From Shewanella livingstonensis (lineage in GTDB: Bacteria > Pseudomonadota > Gammaproteobacteria > Enterobacterales > Shewanellaceae), in NCBI RefSeq assembly GCF_003855395.1, contig NZ_CP034015.1, positions 1,932,001-1,996,000 on the forward strand: DNA of 64,000 bases, in the 5' to 3' direction. A model generated the notes under the pieces. The model was given only the letters and a program-made list of their open reading frames with translations, searched no databases and was not told the origin of the DNA. Both the position numbers and the translations under genes were made by a program. How positions within the stretch are numbered: position 1 is the stretch's first letter; each line of letters starts with the position of its first letter. Of this stretch, positions 36,536 to 44,226 are shown one piece after another.

Positions 36536-37234
36536 ATGCTAAGTAAATTATCAAGCTATTGCGTGTTCGCAATCCTCATTGGCTGTGCTTTTATCAGCAT
36601 CGAAGTATTTGCCCATGGGGTTGATGACAACACTCGAGCTTTTTTAGAACAAAATAGTGGCGTGCAGTTTGTACCTTTTCTCTACATTGGTGCTAAGCAC
36701 ATGATTACCGGCTATGACCACTTATTATTTCTGGTTGGTGTTATCTTTTTCTTATATAGAAGTCGGGATGTTTTCTTATATGTCACGATGTTCACTATTG
36801 GTCATAGCACTACCTTACTACTTGGTGTTTTAGGCGATATTCAAGTTAATGCCTACCTCGTTGATGCGATTATTGGTTTATCTGTCGTGTACAAAGGATT
36901 TGATAACTTAGGCGGCTTTAAGCGTTGCTTTAATTGGCAGCCTAATACCCAATGGGCAGTATTAATTTTCGGATTGTTTCATGGTTTAGGTTTAGCGACT
37001 AAGTTGCAGGAGTTCAATTTACCAAAAGAAGGCCTTTTTATCAATCTAGTGGCCTTTAATATTGGGGTAGAACTTGGTCAATTTGCTGCGCTAGTGGTTA
37101 TTTTGATTGTCATTAATGTATGGCGAAAATGGCCTTCATTTCAGCGTTTTTCTACGCTTACAAACACTTTATTAATGAGCGCAGGTGTCATGTTGATTGT
37201 GTATCAACTGACTGGCTACGTAATTAACAAATAA
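36536..37234 (+). CDS. HupE/UreJ-family membrane protein
   Basis: The 232-residue protein has a signal peptide (to about FAHG) and six to seven membrane helices. The helix start MITGYDHLLFLVGVIFFLY and the later FHGLGLATKLQEF and NIGVELGQFAALV are the HupE/UreJ_2 signature. Family members are linked to nickel or cobalt uptake, though many occur with other metal genes. GGAG lies seven bases before the ATG. It is followed by two exported proteins within about 40 bases each, forming a three-gene operon, probably under the BlaI-like pair immediately upstream. Confidence 0.85.
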   Translation: MLSKLSSYCVFAILIGCAFISIEVFAHGVDDNTRAFLEQNSGVQFVPFLYIGAKHMITGYDHLLFLVGVIFFLYRSRDVFLYVTMFTIGHSTTLLLGVLGDIQVNAYLVDAIIGLSVVYKGFDNLGGFKRCFNWQPNTQWAVLIFGLFHGLGLATKLQEFNLPKEGLFINLVAFNIGVELGQFAALVVILIVINVWRKWPSFQRFSTLTNTLLMSAGVMLIVYQLTGYVINK

Positions 37235-37247
37235 AAAAGAGATAAAT

Positions 37248-37769
37248 ATGCAACATACAGTCAGCAGCAGTACGTTAATTAAAGCCGCTCTATCAGCGAT
37301 TGTCGTAGCAGGCATTGTTTTAGTTACGCTAATTTTACCCGCCGAATACAACATCGATCCGACAGGTATTGGACAAAAAATAGGTGTCACAGTATTAGCG
37401 CAAGCGGCAGAACCAGAAGTGCAACAAAGCGCTCCTGCCGAAGGCTCTAATGAGTTTCAAACGATAGAAGTGATGGTACCTGCAGGGCGTGGAATAGAAT
37501 ATAAATTCGACATGCAACAATTTGACAAAATGACCTATGAATGGATAACAGATGGGACGGCTTTATTTGTTGACCTCCATGGTGAGCCAAAGGGAGATAC
37601 CTCAGGATATTACGAAAGTTATGTCATCGCGACGTCGGCTGATATGAAAGGTAGTTTTACGGCACCTTTTGCTGGTTCCCACGGTTGGTATTGGAAAAAT
37701 AAGTCTAATCAACCGGTAGCAGTGCAGTTATTGGTAAAAGGACAATACAAAGTCATCGGTTTAAAATGA
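37248..37769 (+). CDS. Membrane-anchored periplasmic protein of the HupE operon
   Basis: The 173-residue protein has an N-terminal membrane anchor (residues about 10-30), a short linker and a beta-rich periplasmic domain with IEVMVPAGRGIEYKFDMQQFDKMTYEW and FAGSHGWYWKNKSNQPVAVQL. Homologues beside HupE are usually called transmembrane anchor protein; no activity is known. It starts 13 bases after the HupE gene. Its last codons (VIGLK and stop) form the first unit of a 14-bp tandem repeat that continues behind the gene, so the end of the gene has been locally duplicated. Confidence 0.75.
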   Translation: MQHTVSSSTLIKAALSAIVVAGIVLVTLILPAEYNIDPTGIGQKIGVTVLAQAAEPEVQQSAPAEGSNEFQTIEVMVPAGRGIEYKFDMQQFDKMTYEWITDGTALFVDLHGEPKGDTSGYYESYVIATSADMKGSFTAPFAGSHGWYWKNKSNQPVAVQLLVKGQYKVIGLK

Positions 37770-37796
37770 TCGGTTTAAAATTATTGGTTTAAAATA
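37755..37796. repeat. 14-bp tandem repeat at the 3' end of the anchor protein gene
   Basis: ATCGGTTTAAAATG, ATCGGTTTAAAATT and ATTGGTTTAAAATA follow each other at 37755, 37769 and 37783. The TGA stop is formed across the first unit boundary (37767-37769). Confidence 0.9.
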
Positions 37797-37810
37797 ATAA
37801 GGGGAAATTT

Positions 37811-38146
37811 ATGAGAACATTACTTTTTACAATGGTGCTTTTGAGCAGCTTAATAAGCAGTTATTCGCTGGCACATTCAAGCCATGGCCATATGAATGAT
37901 AATGCTGCCATCAGTGTTGTCATCAAGTCTGCAAAACAAATGACATTTAAGGACTTCGGCTATGCGGTTGGTCAGCTTCCGGTATCATGGAAAAATATTA
38001 CCATTGCAGATGTAACGGTCTTTAGCGTTACAGGAGGCGTTTATATTGTGAGTGCCACTAATGCAGAAGATAAAAAGACGTTATATTTTCAAATCGCTAA
38101 CGATGGTGAAGTCATGGCTGTATCTGAAAGTAACACTTTTAAATAA
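37811..38146 (+). CDS. DUF6488 family small periplasmic protein
   Basis: The 111-residue product has a signal peptide (cleavage near SLA) and a mature N-terminus HSSHGHMND with clustered histidines that could bind metal. The rest is PepSY-like: SVVIKSAKQMTFKDFGYAVGQLPVSWK and LYFQIANDGEVMAVSES. The sequence matches the DUF6488 family seen beside metal transport genes. AAGGGG precedes the ATG. It is the last gene of the HupE operon; an imperfect hairpin at 38156-38188 (AGTGTTGG/CCAACACT) may end the transcript. Confidence 0.75.
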   Translation: MRTLLFTMVLLSSLISSYSLAHSSHGHMNDNAAISVVIKSAKQMTFKDFGYAVGQLPVSWKNITIADVTVFSVTGGVYIVSATNAEDKKTLYFQIANDGEVMAVSESNTFK

Positions 38147-38316
38147 TAGATAAATAGTGTTGGATACAAACTTTGTGTGGCCAACACTAATATCGATTCA
38201 AAAACAAGCACTCGCTAAATTAGTCTTACACTCAATATACTGATGTATAACAGATTTCTCGTTATCTTATTAGCACTTCATTTGACGTTGTAACATCATA
38301 TTCTACAATCTGAAGA

Positions 38317-38724
38317 TTAGAATTCTCGGTTCATTTTTTCAAAACTCTTGGTCAGAACATCTATCGAATTTTGATCTAAATGACGAGTAATATCTTCTGT
38401 TAGTTGCATATGCATGCGATTGTGGTGCTTATGAAGCGCCATGCCTTCGCTTGTTAATCCAACTAATATTGAACGTCTATCGTCTTCATGTGGAGAGCGG
38501 ATTATAAGTCCAAACTTTACCAGTTTCTCTACCTGAACCGTTAAGGTGCCAGTGGTAATTGCAAGCCTATCTGCTAGCTCTTTCATTCTCATGGAACCGT
38601 GAGAGCCTAGCACCTCAATAGTGTGCACTTGTGCCAGTGAATAACCGGTATCTTTAACGACAGACTGCTCCCAAGAAGACAGTTTGTCGTAAAACTCAAT
38701 GATTAAATTATTCAAAGAATGCAT
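38317..38724 (-). CDS. MarR-family transcriptional regulator
   Basis: The 135-residue protein has the MarR winged helix: MRMKELADRLAITTGTLTVQVEKLVKFGLIIRSPHEDDRRSILVGLTSEG. It starts eight bases after the CDF transporter stop, with GAGG overlapping that stop region, so it is cotranscribed and translationally coupled. Two matching TTTGATnnTCAAr dyads upstream of the transporter are the likely operators, giving a self-controlled efflux unit. The inducer is unknown; metal is inferred from the partner. Confidence 0.9.
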   Translation of the reverse strand: MHSLNNLIIEFYDKLSSWEQSVVKDTGYSLAQVHTIEVLGSHGSMRMKELADRLAITTGTLTVQVEKLVKFGLIIRSPHEDDRRSILVGLTSEGMALHKHHNRMHMQLTEDITRHLDQNSIDVLTKSFEKMNREF

Positions 38725-38732
38725 AAAGGGCC

Positions 38733-39851
38733 TCAGCAGTAATTCACTTCGATAGTTAAGTGGCTTAGCTTATCAAACTTATTCAATGAGTGTTTAAATG
38801 ATTCTACGCTGGTATCTGTTGATGTACAGATAGCGATAGAGGCAGAATAATGATCTGCACTAATTCTCCAAATATGAATATCGGTGACCTTGGTTTGTTG
38901 ATCATCAATGGTGTTAATAATGGCTAGTTGATAATCTTCGTCGATATTTTCATCTAATAGAATAGGGCTAGTTTGCTTCATTAAACCTAGTGCCCATTTA
39001 GTGATCACCACCGCACCAACGACTCCCATGATGGGATCTAACCAATACCATCCAAGGAATTTTCCTACCAAAAGTGCACAAATTGCTAACACCGATGTTA
39101 ATGCGTCTGCTAGTACGTGGAAGTAAGCTGCCTTCAGATTATGGTCGTTACCACTATGATGTTTGTGGTCATCATGTTCGTGGCTATGATGTTTGTGGTC
39201 ATCATGTTCGTGACTATGATGTTTGTGGTCATCATGCTCGTGGCTATGATGTTTGTGGTCATCATGCTCGTGACTATGATGTTTGTGGTCATCATGCTCG
39301 TGGCTATGATGTTTGTGGTCATCATGTTCATGGCTATGACGCTCGTGGTCATCATGCTCGTGGCTATGATGCTTGTGGTCACCGTGATCATGGCCGTGAT
39401 GTTCATGACCCAATATAAACATACTGGCGATGTTAACGACTAGACCTATGATAGCCACAAGAATAGATTGGTTAAATTGGATCTCAATAGGCGACCATAA
39501 ACGGTGTAGAGATTCGACCAGCATAATGATAGCGACAATGGCTAATGCGATTGCACTTGTATATCCACCGAGAACGCCGACTTTGCCTACGCCAAAAGAG
39601 AATTTGTCACTATTAGCATGTTTTTTTGCATAGCTATAGGTGAATAGTGTAATACAAAAAGCGGCGGCATGAGTCCCCATATGCCAGCCATCAGCGAGCA
39701 ATGCCATAGAGCCATATATCGTCCCCGCTATCACTTCGATGGCCATGGTGATGACTGTTATAACAAGCACATACCAGGTGCGTTTGACATTTTGCTCGTT
39801 AACGGAAGTGAAATTGTGTTGGTGAATATATTTTTCGGCAATGTTATTCAT
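38733..39851 (-). CDS. CDF-family metal efflux transporter with His-rich repeat (DmeF-like)
   Basis: The 372-residue protein has six membrane helices with the CDF metal-site motifs ADGWHMGTHAA (second helix) and FHVLADALTSV (fifth), and a C-terminal cytoplasmic domain (TKVTDIHIWRISADHYSASI). Between helices four and five lies a loop of about 90 residues with seven tandem HSHEHDDHKH-type decapeptides, far longer than usual and likely to buffer Co, Ni or Zn. The family resembles DmeF cobalt/nickel exporters. It heads an operon with the MarR gene. No clear ribosome site precedes the ATG. Confidence 0.9.
   Translation of the reverse strand: MNNIAEKYIHQHNFTSVNEQNVKRTWYVLVITVITMAIEVIAGTIYGSMALLADGWHMGTHAAAFCITLFTYSYAKKHANSDKFSFGVGKVGVLGGYTSAIALAIVAIIMLVESLHRLWSPIEIQFNQSILVAIIGLVVNIASMFILGHEHHGHDHGDHKHHSHEHDDHERHSHEHDDHKHHSHEHDDHKHHSHEHDDHKHHSHEHDDHKHHSHEHDDHKHHSHEHDDHKHHSGNDHNLKAAYFHVLADALTSVLAICALLVGKFLGWYWLDPIMGVVGAVVITKWALGLMKQTSPILLDENIDEDYQLAIINTIDDQQTKVTDIHIWRISADHYSASIAICTSTDTSVESFKHSLNKFDKLSHLTIEVNYC
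39151..39375. repeat. 30-bp coding tandem repeat in the CDF gene
   Basis: Seven near-identical 30-base units plus degenerate flanks encode the decapeptide HSHEHDDHKH. Units differ by only one or two bases (mainly alternation of GTGGC and GTGAC), which points to recent expansion. The lack of stop codons in other frames of the repeat creates several spurious long frames. Confidence 0.95.
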
Positions 39852-39861
39852 AAGAAAGTAG

Positions 39862-39907
39862 TTTGATTATCAAGTAATTGCCGATGCTATATTGTTTGAT
39901 AGTCAAA
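39862..39907. promoter_or_regulatory. Paired dyads, candidate MarR operators
   Basis: TTTGATTATCAAG (39862-39874) and TTTGATAGTCAAA (39895-39907) share the pattern TTTGATnnTCAAr and are centred 33 bp apart, three helical turns. They lie 11 and 44 bases upstream of the CDF start codon, as expected for a regulator controlling its own operon. Confidence 0.6.
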
Positions 39908-40090
39908 GTAAATGAATTGATTACTCTATTTCAGTATCCAAACTCGCGAAGTCGAAACTTTAGAGGTTATGTTATCGATTCACTATTTGATTCACTTTGT
40001 TGGCCGATAAATACATTGCAGATTTTTACAACGGAGCGAATAAACCGTGAGGGGGAATGCGATAAATATTTTCAGGGAAGTCAATAGGTT

Positions 40091-40117
40091 AACGGTACAC
40101 CGCTAGAGTGTACCGTT
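40091..40117. terminator. Hairpin behind the permease gene
   Basis: Perfect 10-bp arms AACGGTACAC and GTGTACCGTT enclose a 7-base loop, eight bases beyond the permease stop. The run of T is poor on the minus strand and better on the plus strand (TATTT). Confidence 0.6.
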
Positions 40118-40124
40118 TATTTGG

Positions 40125-41060
40125 CTAAAATATTGATTGGTATAGAAATCCAGCACCCATTGCCATACTCAATATGACGAATAAGAAAGCGACAATCATT
40201 TGATTTTTGAAGATAGATTTAAGCAAAATGACTTCAGTTAAACTTGCTCCAGCACTACCAATAATTAACGCCATGACTGCGCCAAGACTCATCCCTTTTG
40301 CTGCTAATGCGGCGCTTAATGGAATAACAGCCTCGGCACGAATGTACAATGGAATACCAATGACAGCTGCTATCGGAATAGCAAAAGGGTTGTCTTCACT
40401 TGCAATACTTACCACAAACTCTGTTGGCATAAAGCCGTAAATCATTGAGCCAAGAGCGATACCACCGAGTAAATAAGGAAGAACTTTCTTAAAGTCACTC
40501 CATGTGCTGTTCCAAATTTTTCGCCATTTACTGACCTGTTTGGTTTTGCCGCCACAGGAAGACCCGCAAGTTGTTTTTTCAGGTGCATTTGTCACATCTG
40601 GTGCAAAATTGGCTTCAGATTTTACATACTTATCAAAGCCCAGTTTTTCAAGGGTAAAACCTGCAATTACTGAGACTCCCATTGCGATAGCAAAATAGAA
40701 GGCTGTTACTTTTAGACCGAAGGTCACGGCAAATAATCCAATAATAATGGGATTGAGCAGAGGACTTGCAAACAAGAAAACCATCATCGGCCCGAATCCT
40801 GCGTTTGCTCGTAAAAGCCCTTTTAAGAAAGGAATAGTGGAGCATGAACAGAACGGGGTAATTGCCCCTAATAATCCCGCCACGATATATCCTTTGCCAT
40901 TTTTACCATTCAAAATAGTTCGTATTTTTGATGATGGGATGTATTCCTGGAGTATGCCGACAAAGTAACTGATCACTAAAAACAAGACCGTTAGCTCTAC
41001 AGCAAGGAAGGCAAACATGTTTAAGGTTTCTATAAGCATTTGCTGAGTAATATTTATCAT
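40125..41060 (-). CDS. ArsP/YraQ-type (UPF0718) membrane permease
   Basis: The 311-residue protein has about eight membrane helices. The conserved TPFCSCSTIPFLKGLLRA near residue 70 is the CxC motif of the DUF318/ArsP permeases, and the central loop has another cysteine group (TTCGSSCGG) suited to thiophilic metal or metalloid binding. Relatives export organoarsenicals or, for a Shewanella type, copper and zinc. GGAAA lies upstream of the ATG. It is divergent from an ArsR-type regulator, and two identical-pattern dyads lie between them, so regulation by that protein is likely. Confidence 0.85.
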   Translation of the reverse strand: MINITQQMLIETLNMFAFLAVELTVLFLVISYFVGILQEYIPSSKIRTILNGKNGKGYIVAGLLGAITPFCSCSTIPFLKGLLRANAGFGPMMVFLFASPLLNPIIIGLFAVTFGLKVTAFYFAIAMGVSVIAGFTLEKLGFDKYVKSEANFAPDVTNAPEKTTCGSSCGGKTKQVSKWRKIWNSTWSDFKKVLPYLLGGIALGSMIYGFMPTEFVVSIASEDNPFAIPIAAVIGIPLYIRAEAVIPLSAALAAKGMSLGAVMALIIGSAGASLTEVILLKSIFKNQMIVAFLFVILSMAMGAGFLYQSIF

Positions 41061-41071
41061 TTTAAATTTCC

Positions 41072-41144
41072 ATATTTCTAGTATGTTCGAAATATAATAT
41101 TGATCTATGGTATCGTCAATATATTTCTAGTATTATCGAAATAT
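41072..41144. promoter_or_regulatory. Two dyad operators between permease and arsR-like gene
   Basis: Two 24-bp stretches (41072-41095 and 41121-41144) share the arms ATATTTC and GAAATAT and the core CTAGTAT; they are centred 49 bp apart. Both start regions are covered, one dyad near each gene, as expected for an ArsR-type repressor controlling itself and the divergent permease. Confidence 0.75.
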
Positions 41145-41166
41145 AAAGTTAATAGGAATACTTCTG

Positions 41167-41460
41167 ATGAGTATCGAGATAGTTGCTAAAGCATTGAAAG
41201 AGTTAGGTCATCCGACACGATTGGCCGTTTACAAACAGGTTATGAAAGCGGGGCCAAAGGGCGTTGCTGTCGGTAAGTTAGGTGATAATATTGGTATACC
41301 CAATTCTACATTGTCTCACCATATCTCAAGTATGATCACCGCTGGATTGATTACACAACATAGGGAAGGCAGGGTTTTATATTGTATCGCCAACTATGAA
41401 ATGCGTGAAAATGTACTCAACTTCTTGCAACAAGAATGCTGTATCGACAGTACTTTTTAA
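41167..41460 (+). CDS. ArsR-family transcriptional repressor
   Basis: The 97-residue protein has the ArsR winged helix: LKELGHPTRLAVYKQVMKAGPKGVAVGKLGDN, recognition helix NSTLSHHISSMITAGLI, wing QHREGRVLYCIAN, and a C-terminal EFCC-like pair (QQECCIDS). The two adjacent cysteines and one in the wing could sense a thiophilic metal or arsenite. AGGAA lies upstream of the ATG. It is divergent from the permease and flanked by its presumed operators. Confidence 0.9.
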   Translation: MSIEIVAKALKELGHPTRLAVYKQVMKAGPKGVAVGKLGDNIGIPNSTLSHHISSMITAGLITQHREGRVLYCIANYEMRENVLNFLQQECCIDSTF

Positions 41461-41561
41461 TCGCCGAATTCAATAATAATTAATAATCTTGCGTCTTTAT
41501 ACTGACTGCTGCGTCTTAGTATTTGTATCGTAAATTTATAGTGAGTTGAGAGTCTGTTTAT

Positions 41562-42101
41562 ATGATATCTGAATGGCAAAATCACAAAGCGCAACTGCGC
41601 AGTTACGTTAGTCATCGCATTGATGATGCTGATGCCGTAGATGACATCTTGCAAGATGTTTACCTCAAAGCTAGTGGCAATATGCATCAATTGAAATCAA
41701 AAGGCAGCCTCAAAGGTTGGCTTTATCGTATTGCTCACAATACCATCATGGATTTCTATCGGCAGCGGCAGCAATTTGAAGCATTGCCTGACGATCTCGT
41801 TGCAGAAGAGCAAGAGTCAGGTAAACAGGCGCGTGAAGAATTAGCAGAATGTTTACGACCATTGATTGACGAACTGCCTGAGAAATACGGCACACCATTG
41901 CGTTTAGCGGAGCTAGAAGGTGTATCGCAACAAGCTATTGCCGATCAGTTAGGCTTGTCACTCTCTGGGGCAAAAAGTCGAATTCAACGAGGTCGAGTTA
42001 AATTTCGCCAGCAAATGATGGCTTGCTGTGATTTTGAAATAGGTCAAGAAGGTATAACCAGCTATGCCCCGAAAGATCCACTCCAGCGAGCTAAATGTTA
42101 A
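41562..42101 (+). CDS. sigZ: SigZ-type ECF RNA polymerase sigma factor
   Basis: The 179-residue protein has region 2 (DDADAVDDILQDVYLKA and GWLYRIAHNTIMDFYRQ) and region 4 (LPEKYGTPLRLAELEGVSQQAIADQLGLSLSGAKSRIQRGR). The C-terminal extension with MACCDFEIGQEG is that of the SigZ group, which usually carries a small Cys-containing tail. No anti-sigma factor gene is adjacent. It follows the ArsR gene by 101 bases in the same direction, so it might be in the same regulatory context. Its target promoters are unknown. Confidence 0.85.
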   Translation: MISEWQNHKAQLRSYVSHRIDDADAVDDILQDVYLKASGNMHQLKSKGSLKGWLYRIAHNTIMDFYRQRQQFEALPDDLVAEEQESGKQAREELAECLRPLIDELPEKYGTPLRLAELEGVSQQAIADQLGLSLSGAKSRIQRGRVKFRQQMMACCDFEIGQEGITSYAPKDPLQRAKC

Positions 42102-42266
42102 TCGATGCATGGTTAGCCGCTATCAAAACACAATATTTTATATTGAATTCAGCCCGTTAGAGGCTCAACATTGCTAGATTCCTTTCTTGAAACTATATGA
42201 GTGCTTGTAACTGTATGGTTGCTTGGTCCTGAGTCGTTGGCAGAATAACTATTTTTTGGAGCAACT

Positions 42267-43754
42267 ATGGCTCGTACAACTCCCCCTTTGATTTCACCGC
42301 AAATCATTAATGAAGCAACTGAATGGGCCATCATGCATGGTGTTGCATTTCGTCAGGCAGATAACAGCGCAAGACATTGTCCCTTTAGTATTGCTCCCAT
42401 GACGATGGAGCGTGAAGTGTTTCAGCACTTACGTAAAGTGACCCCGCTTATTACTCAGTTGATAAATAATGTCAGCGAAGATCACGATTTCCTCCAATCT
42501 GTACTGGGTGACGTAGCCAAAGCCGATCCGTTTTTTGGTCGCTTATTGTCTTTACACCAACAAGCCCATGGTAATACTGGGCATCGGCTTAATCCTGCTC
42601 GTAAACCGTTATTGTTAATGCGAACTGATTTTATGGATGATCGTCAGCATGGCGCCAAAGTTATTGAGTTTAATGGTATTGCTGCAGGTATGGCGCCTTT
42701 TGGTCAACGTGCCACTGAGTTTCATGCTTTCTTAAAGGAGCAATGGCCGGAAGTTTATCGACAGTGGTTAGAAGATAGCCGGTCGACGCCAGCGGATAAT
42801 CAAGGCCTAGATCAACTGGCCCACGGTATTGCACAAGCTGCTCGAAAAGTCGCGGCGGCATTTTACTCCGATACTGTAGAGCAATCAGCGGCAGCCCTGC
42901 ATAAACCGACCTTTTTGATGGTGATCCAAGAAAATGAAGATAATGTTTATGATCAACATCTACTTGAAGTCGCACTGCAAACACGAGGGTTACGAACCAT
43001 TAGGCGCACCTTTGAACAGCTCAGCAGTCAACTTTCAACGGGTGACAATCAGCGTTTGATGTTAGAAGGTATTGGCGCTATCGATGTTGTGTATCTGCGA
43101 GCGGGCTATCAGTATGCAGATTACTACTCGCCGGAGCGAAATGAAGCTGTGTGTTGCCAAACCTTAAGTCAGACTCGACTGTTTATTGAGCAGCATCATG
43201 TGGCGGTGAATGCGACCTTTAGCCAACAACTCGCCACTAGTAAAACCATGCAAATGCTACTGACCCAGATGCCAGCTGAAGAATATGCTCGTTGGGGGTT
43301 AAATCTTGAACAAGCCTTGTTGGTAAAGAGTGTGCTAGCGGACATGAAGCCAATAAACCCTGAAACCATCAGCTGGTTTAACACCCACGCCAATAAACAC
43401 CAGTGGGTATTAAAAAACCAAGGCGAAGGCGGTGGTCACTGTATTTTTGGCGATGATATTAGCGATAAATTAGCAACAATTGCCCCTCAAGAATATGATG
43501 CATGGGCGCTTATGCAGCGTTTGTATCCTCATGAGCGTGAAGTGCCAACTATTGCAGTGCGAGATGGTGAGCAAACACTCGTCGATAACCTGGTTAGCGA
43601 GGTTGGGCTATTTAGCGTATTTTATGACGGGGAGCCTGCCACAGAAATGGATGGATATGCCGGTTATCTCATCCGTAGCAAACCTGCGAGTGAAAATGAG
43701 GGCGGTATACATAGTGGTAAAGGCATTTTAGACTCGCTGACATTGATTGATTAA
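42267..43754 (+). CDS. Eukaryotic-type glutathione synthetase
   Basis: The 495-residue protein matches the eukaryotic GSH synthetase fold, not bacterial GshB. Seen are VIEFNGIAAGMAPFGQR (substrate region), VVYLRAGYQYADYY, HQWVLKNQGEGGGHCIFGDDI (ATP-binding glycine-rich loop), LMQRLYPHE, and the alanine-rich-loop equivalent GYLIRSKPASENEGGIHSG near the C-terminus. It should join gamma-glutamylcysteine and glycine using ATP in the cytoplasm. GGAG precedes the ATG closely. It follows sigZ by 165 bases in the same direction. The family is rare in bacteria and coexists with GshB in some; here it suggests ancient transfer or a specialised thiol role. Confidence 0.9.
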   Translation: MARTTPPLISPQIINEATEWAIMHGVAFRQADNSARHCPFSIAPMTMEREVFQHLRKVTPLITQLINNVSEDHDFLQSVLGDVAKADPFFGRLLSLHQQAHGNTGHRLNPARKPLLLMRTDFMDDRQHGAKVIEFNGIAAGMAPFGQRATEFHAFLKEQWPEVYRQWLEDSRSTPADNQGLDQLAHGIAQAARKVAAAFYSDTVEQSAAALHKPTFLMVIQENEDNVYDQHLLEVALQTRGLRTIRRTFEQLSSQLSTGDNQRLMLEGIGAIDVVYLRAGYQYADYYSPERNEAVCCQTLSQTRLFIEQHHVAVNATFSQQLATSKTMQMLLTQMPAEEYARWGLNLEQALLVKSVLADMKPINPETISWFNTHANKHQWVLKNQGEGGGHCIFGDDISDKLATIAPQEYDAWALMQRLYPHEREVPTIAVRDGEQTLVDNLVSEVGLFSVFYDGEPATEMDGYAGYLIRSKPASENEGGIHSGKGILDSLTLID

Positions 43755-44226
43755 TTAACGAGTCCAATTTAATGGAATAACAAAGATTGAATTAGGCACA
43801 TGAATTAACACTTTGAGCCTATAAATAAGGTTGTCGATTTTAGATTGAGTATGACTCACATTTTTTGTCCCAGCATGTGACGGAGCTCTTCATTAGGCGT
43901 TTAGCTAAATGATCCATGTCTTAGGTCAATAAGTTAGATAGCAACCAACATTTTGCTACAGTTGTCTCTTAGTAATTCTCTTAACGCTAATACAGCGGGA
44001 GTCACCTGACTATTTAATTTCATGAGAACACTTTTATTAAAATGGCATTAAATAATCATCCATAACCTATAACGAGATCCCGACATATATAAACATTGCT
44101 TTATACATGTCGAGAAATGTTTCGTTCGAATCTATATTGTTACTGGCAATATCAACGACAATGTTGTCATTAGAGAGTCCGCTAATGTATTCGATAATTC
44201 GTTAAAGAATAAGTTTTAAAACCTGA
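43755..44226. other. Spacer between convergent genes
   Basis: Apart from an inverted repeat at 44081-44112 (CGACATATATAAA / TTTATACATGTCG, one mismatch, loop CATTGC) without a T-tract, I see no gene, RNA or repeat. The spacer contains the ends of both convergent genes. Confidence 0.4.

Noticed and set aside
39074..39443. Long plus-strand frames rich in GYDVCGHH or MMFVVIM repeats
   Set aside because: They are other-frame readings of the 30-bp His repeat of the CDF gene, which lacks stops in several frames because of its periodicity.
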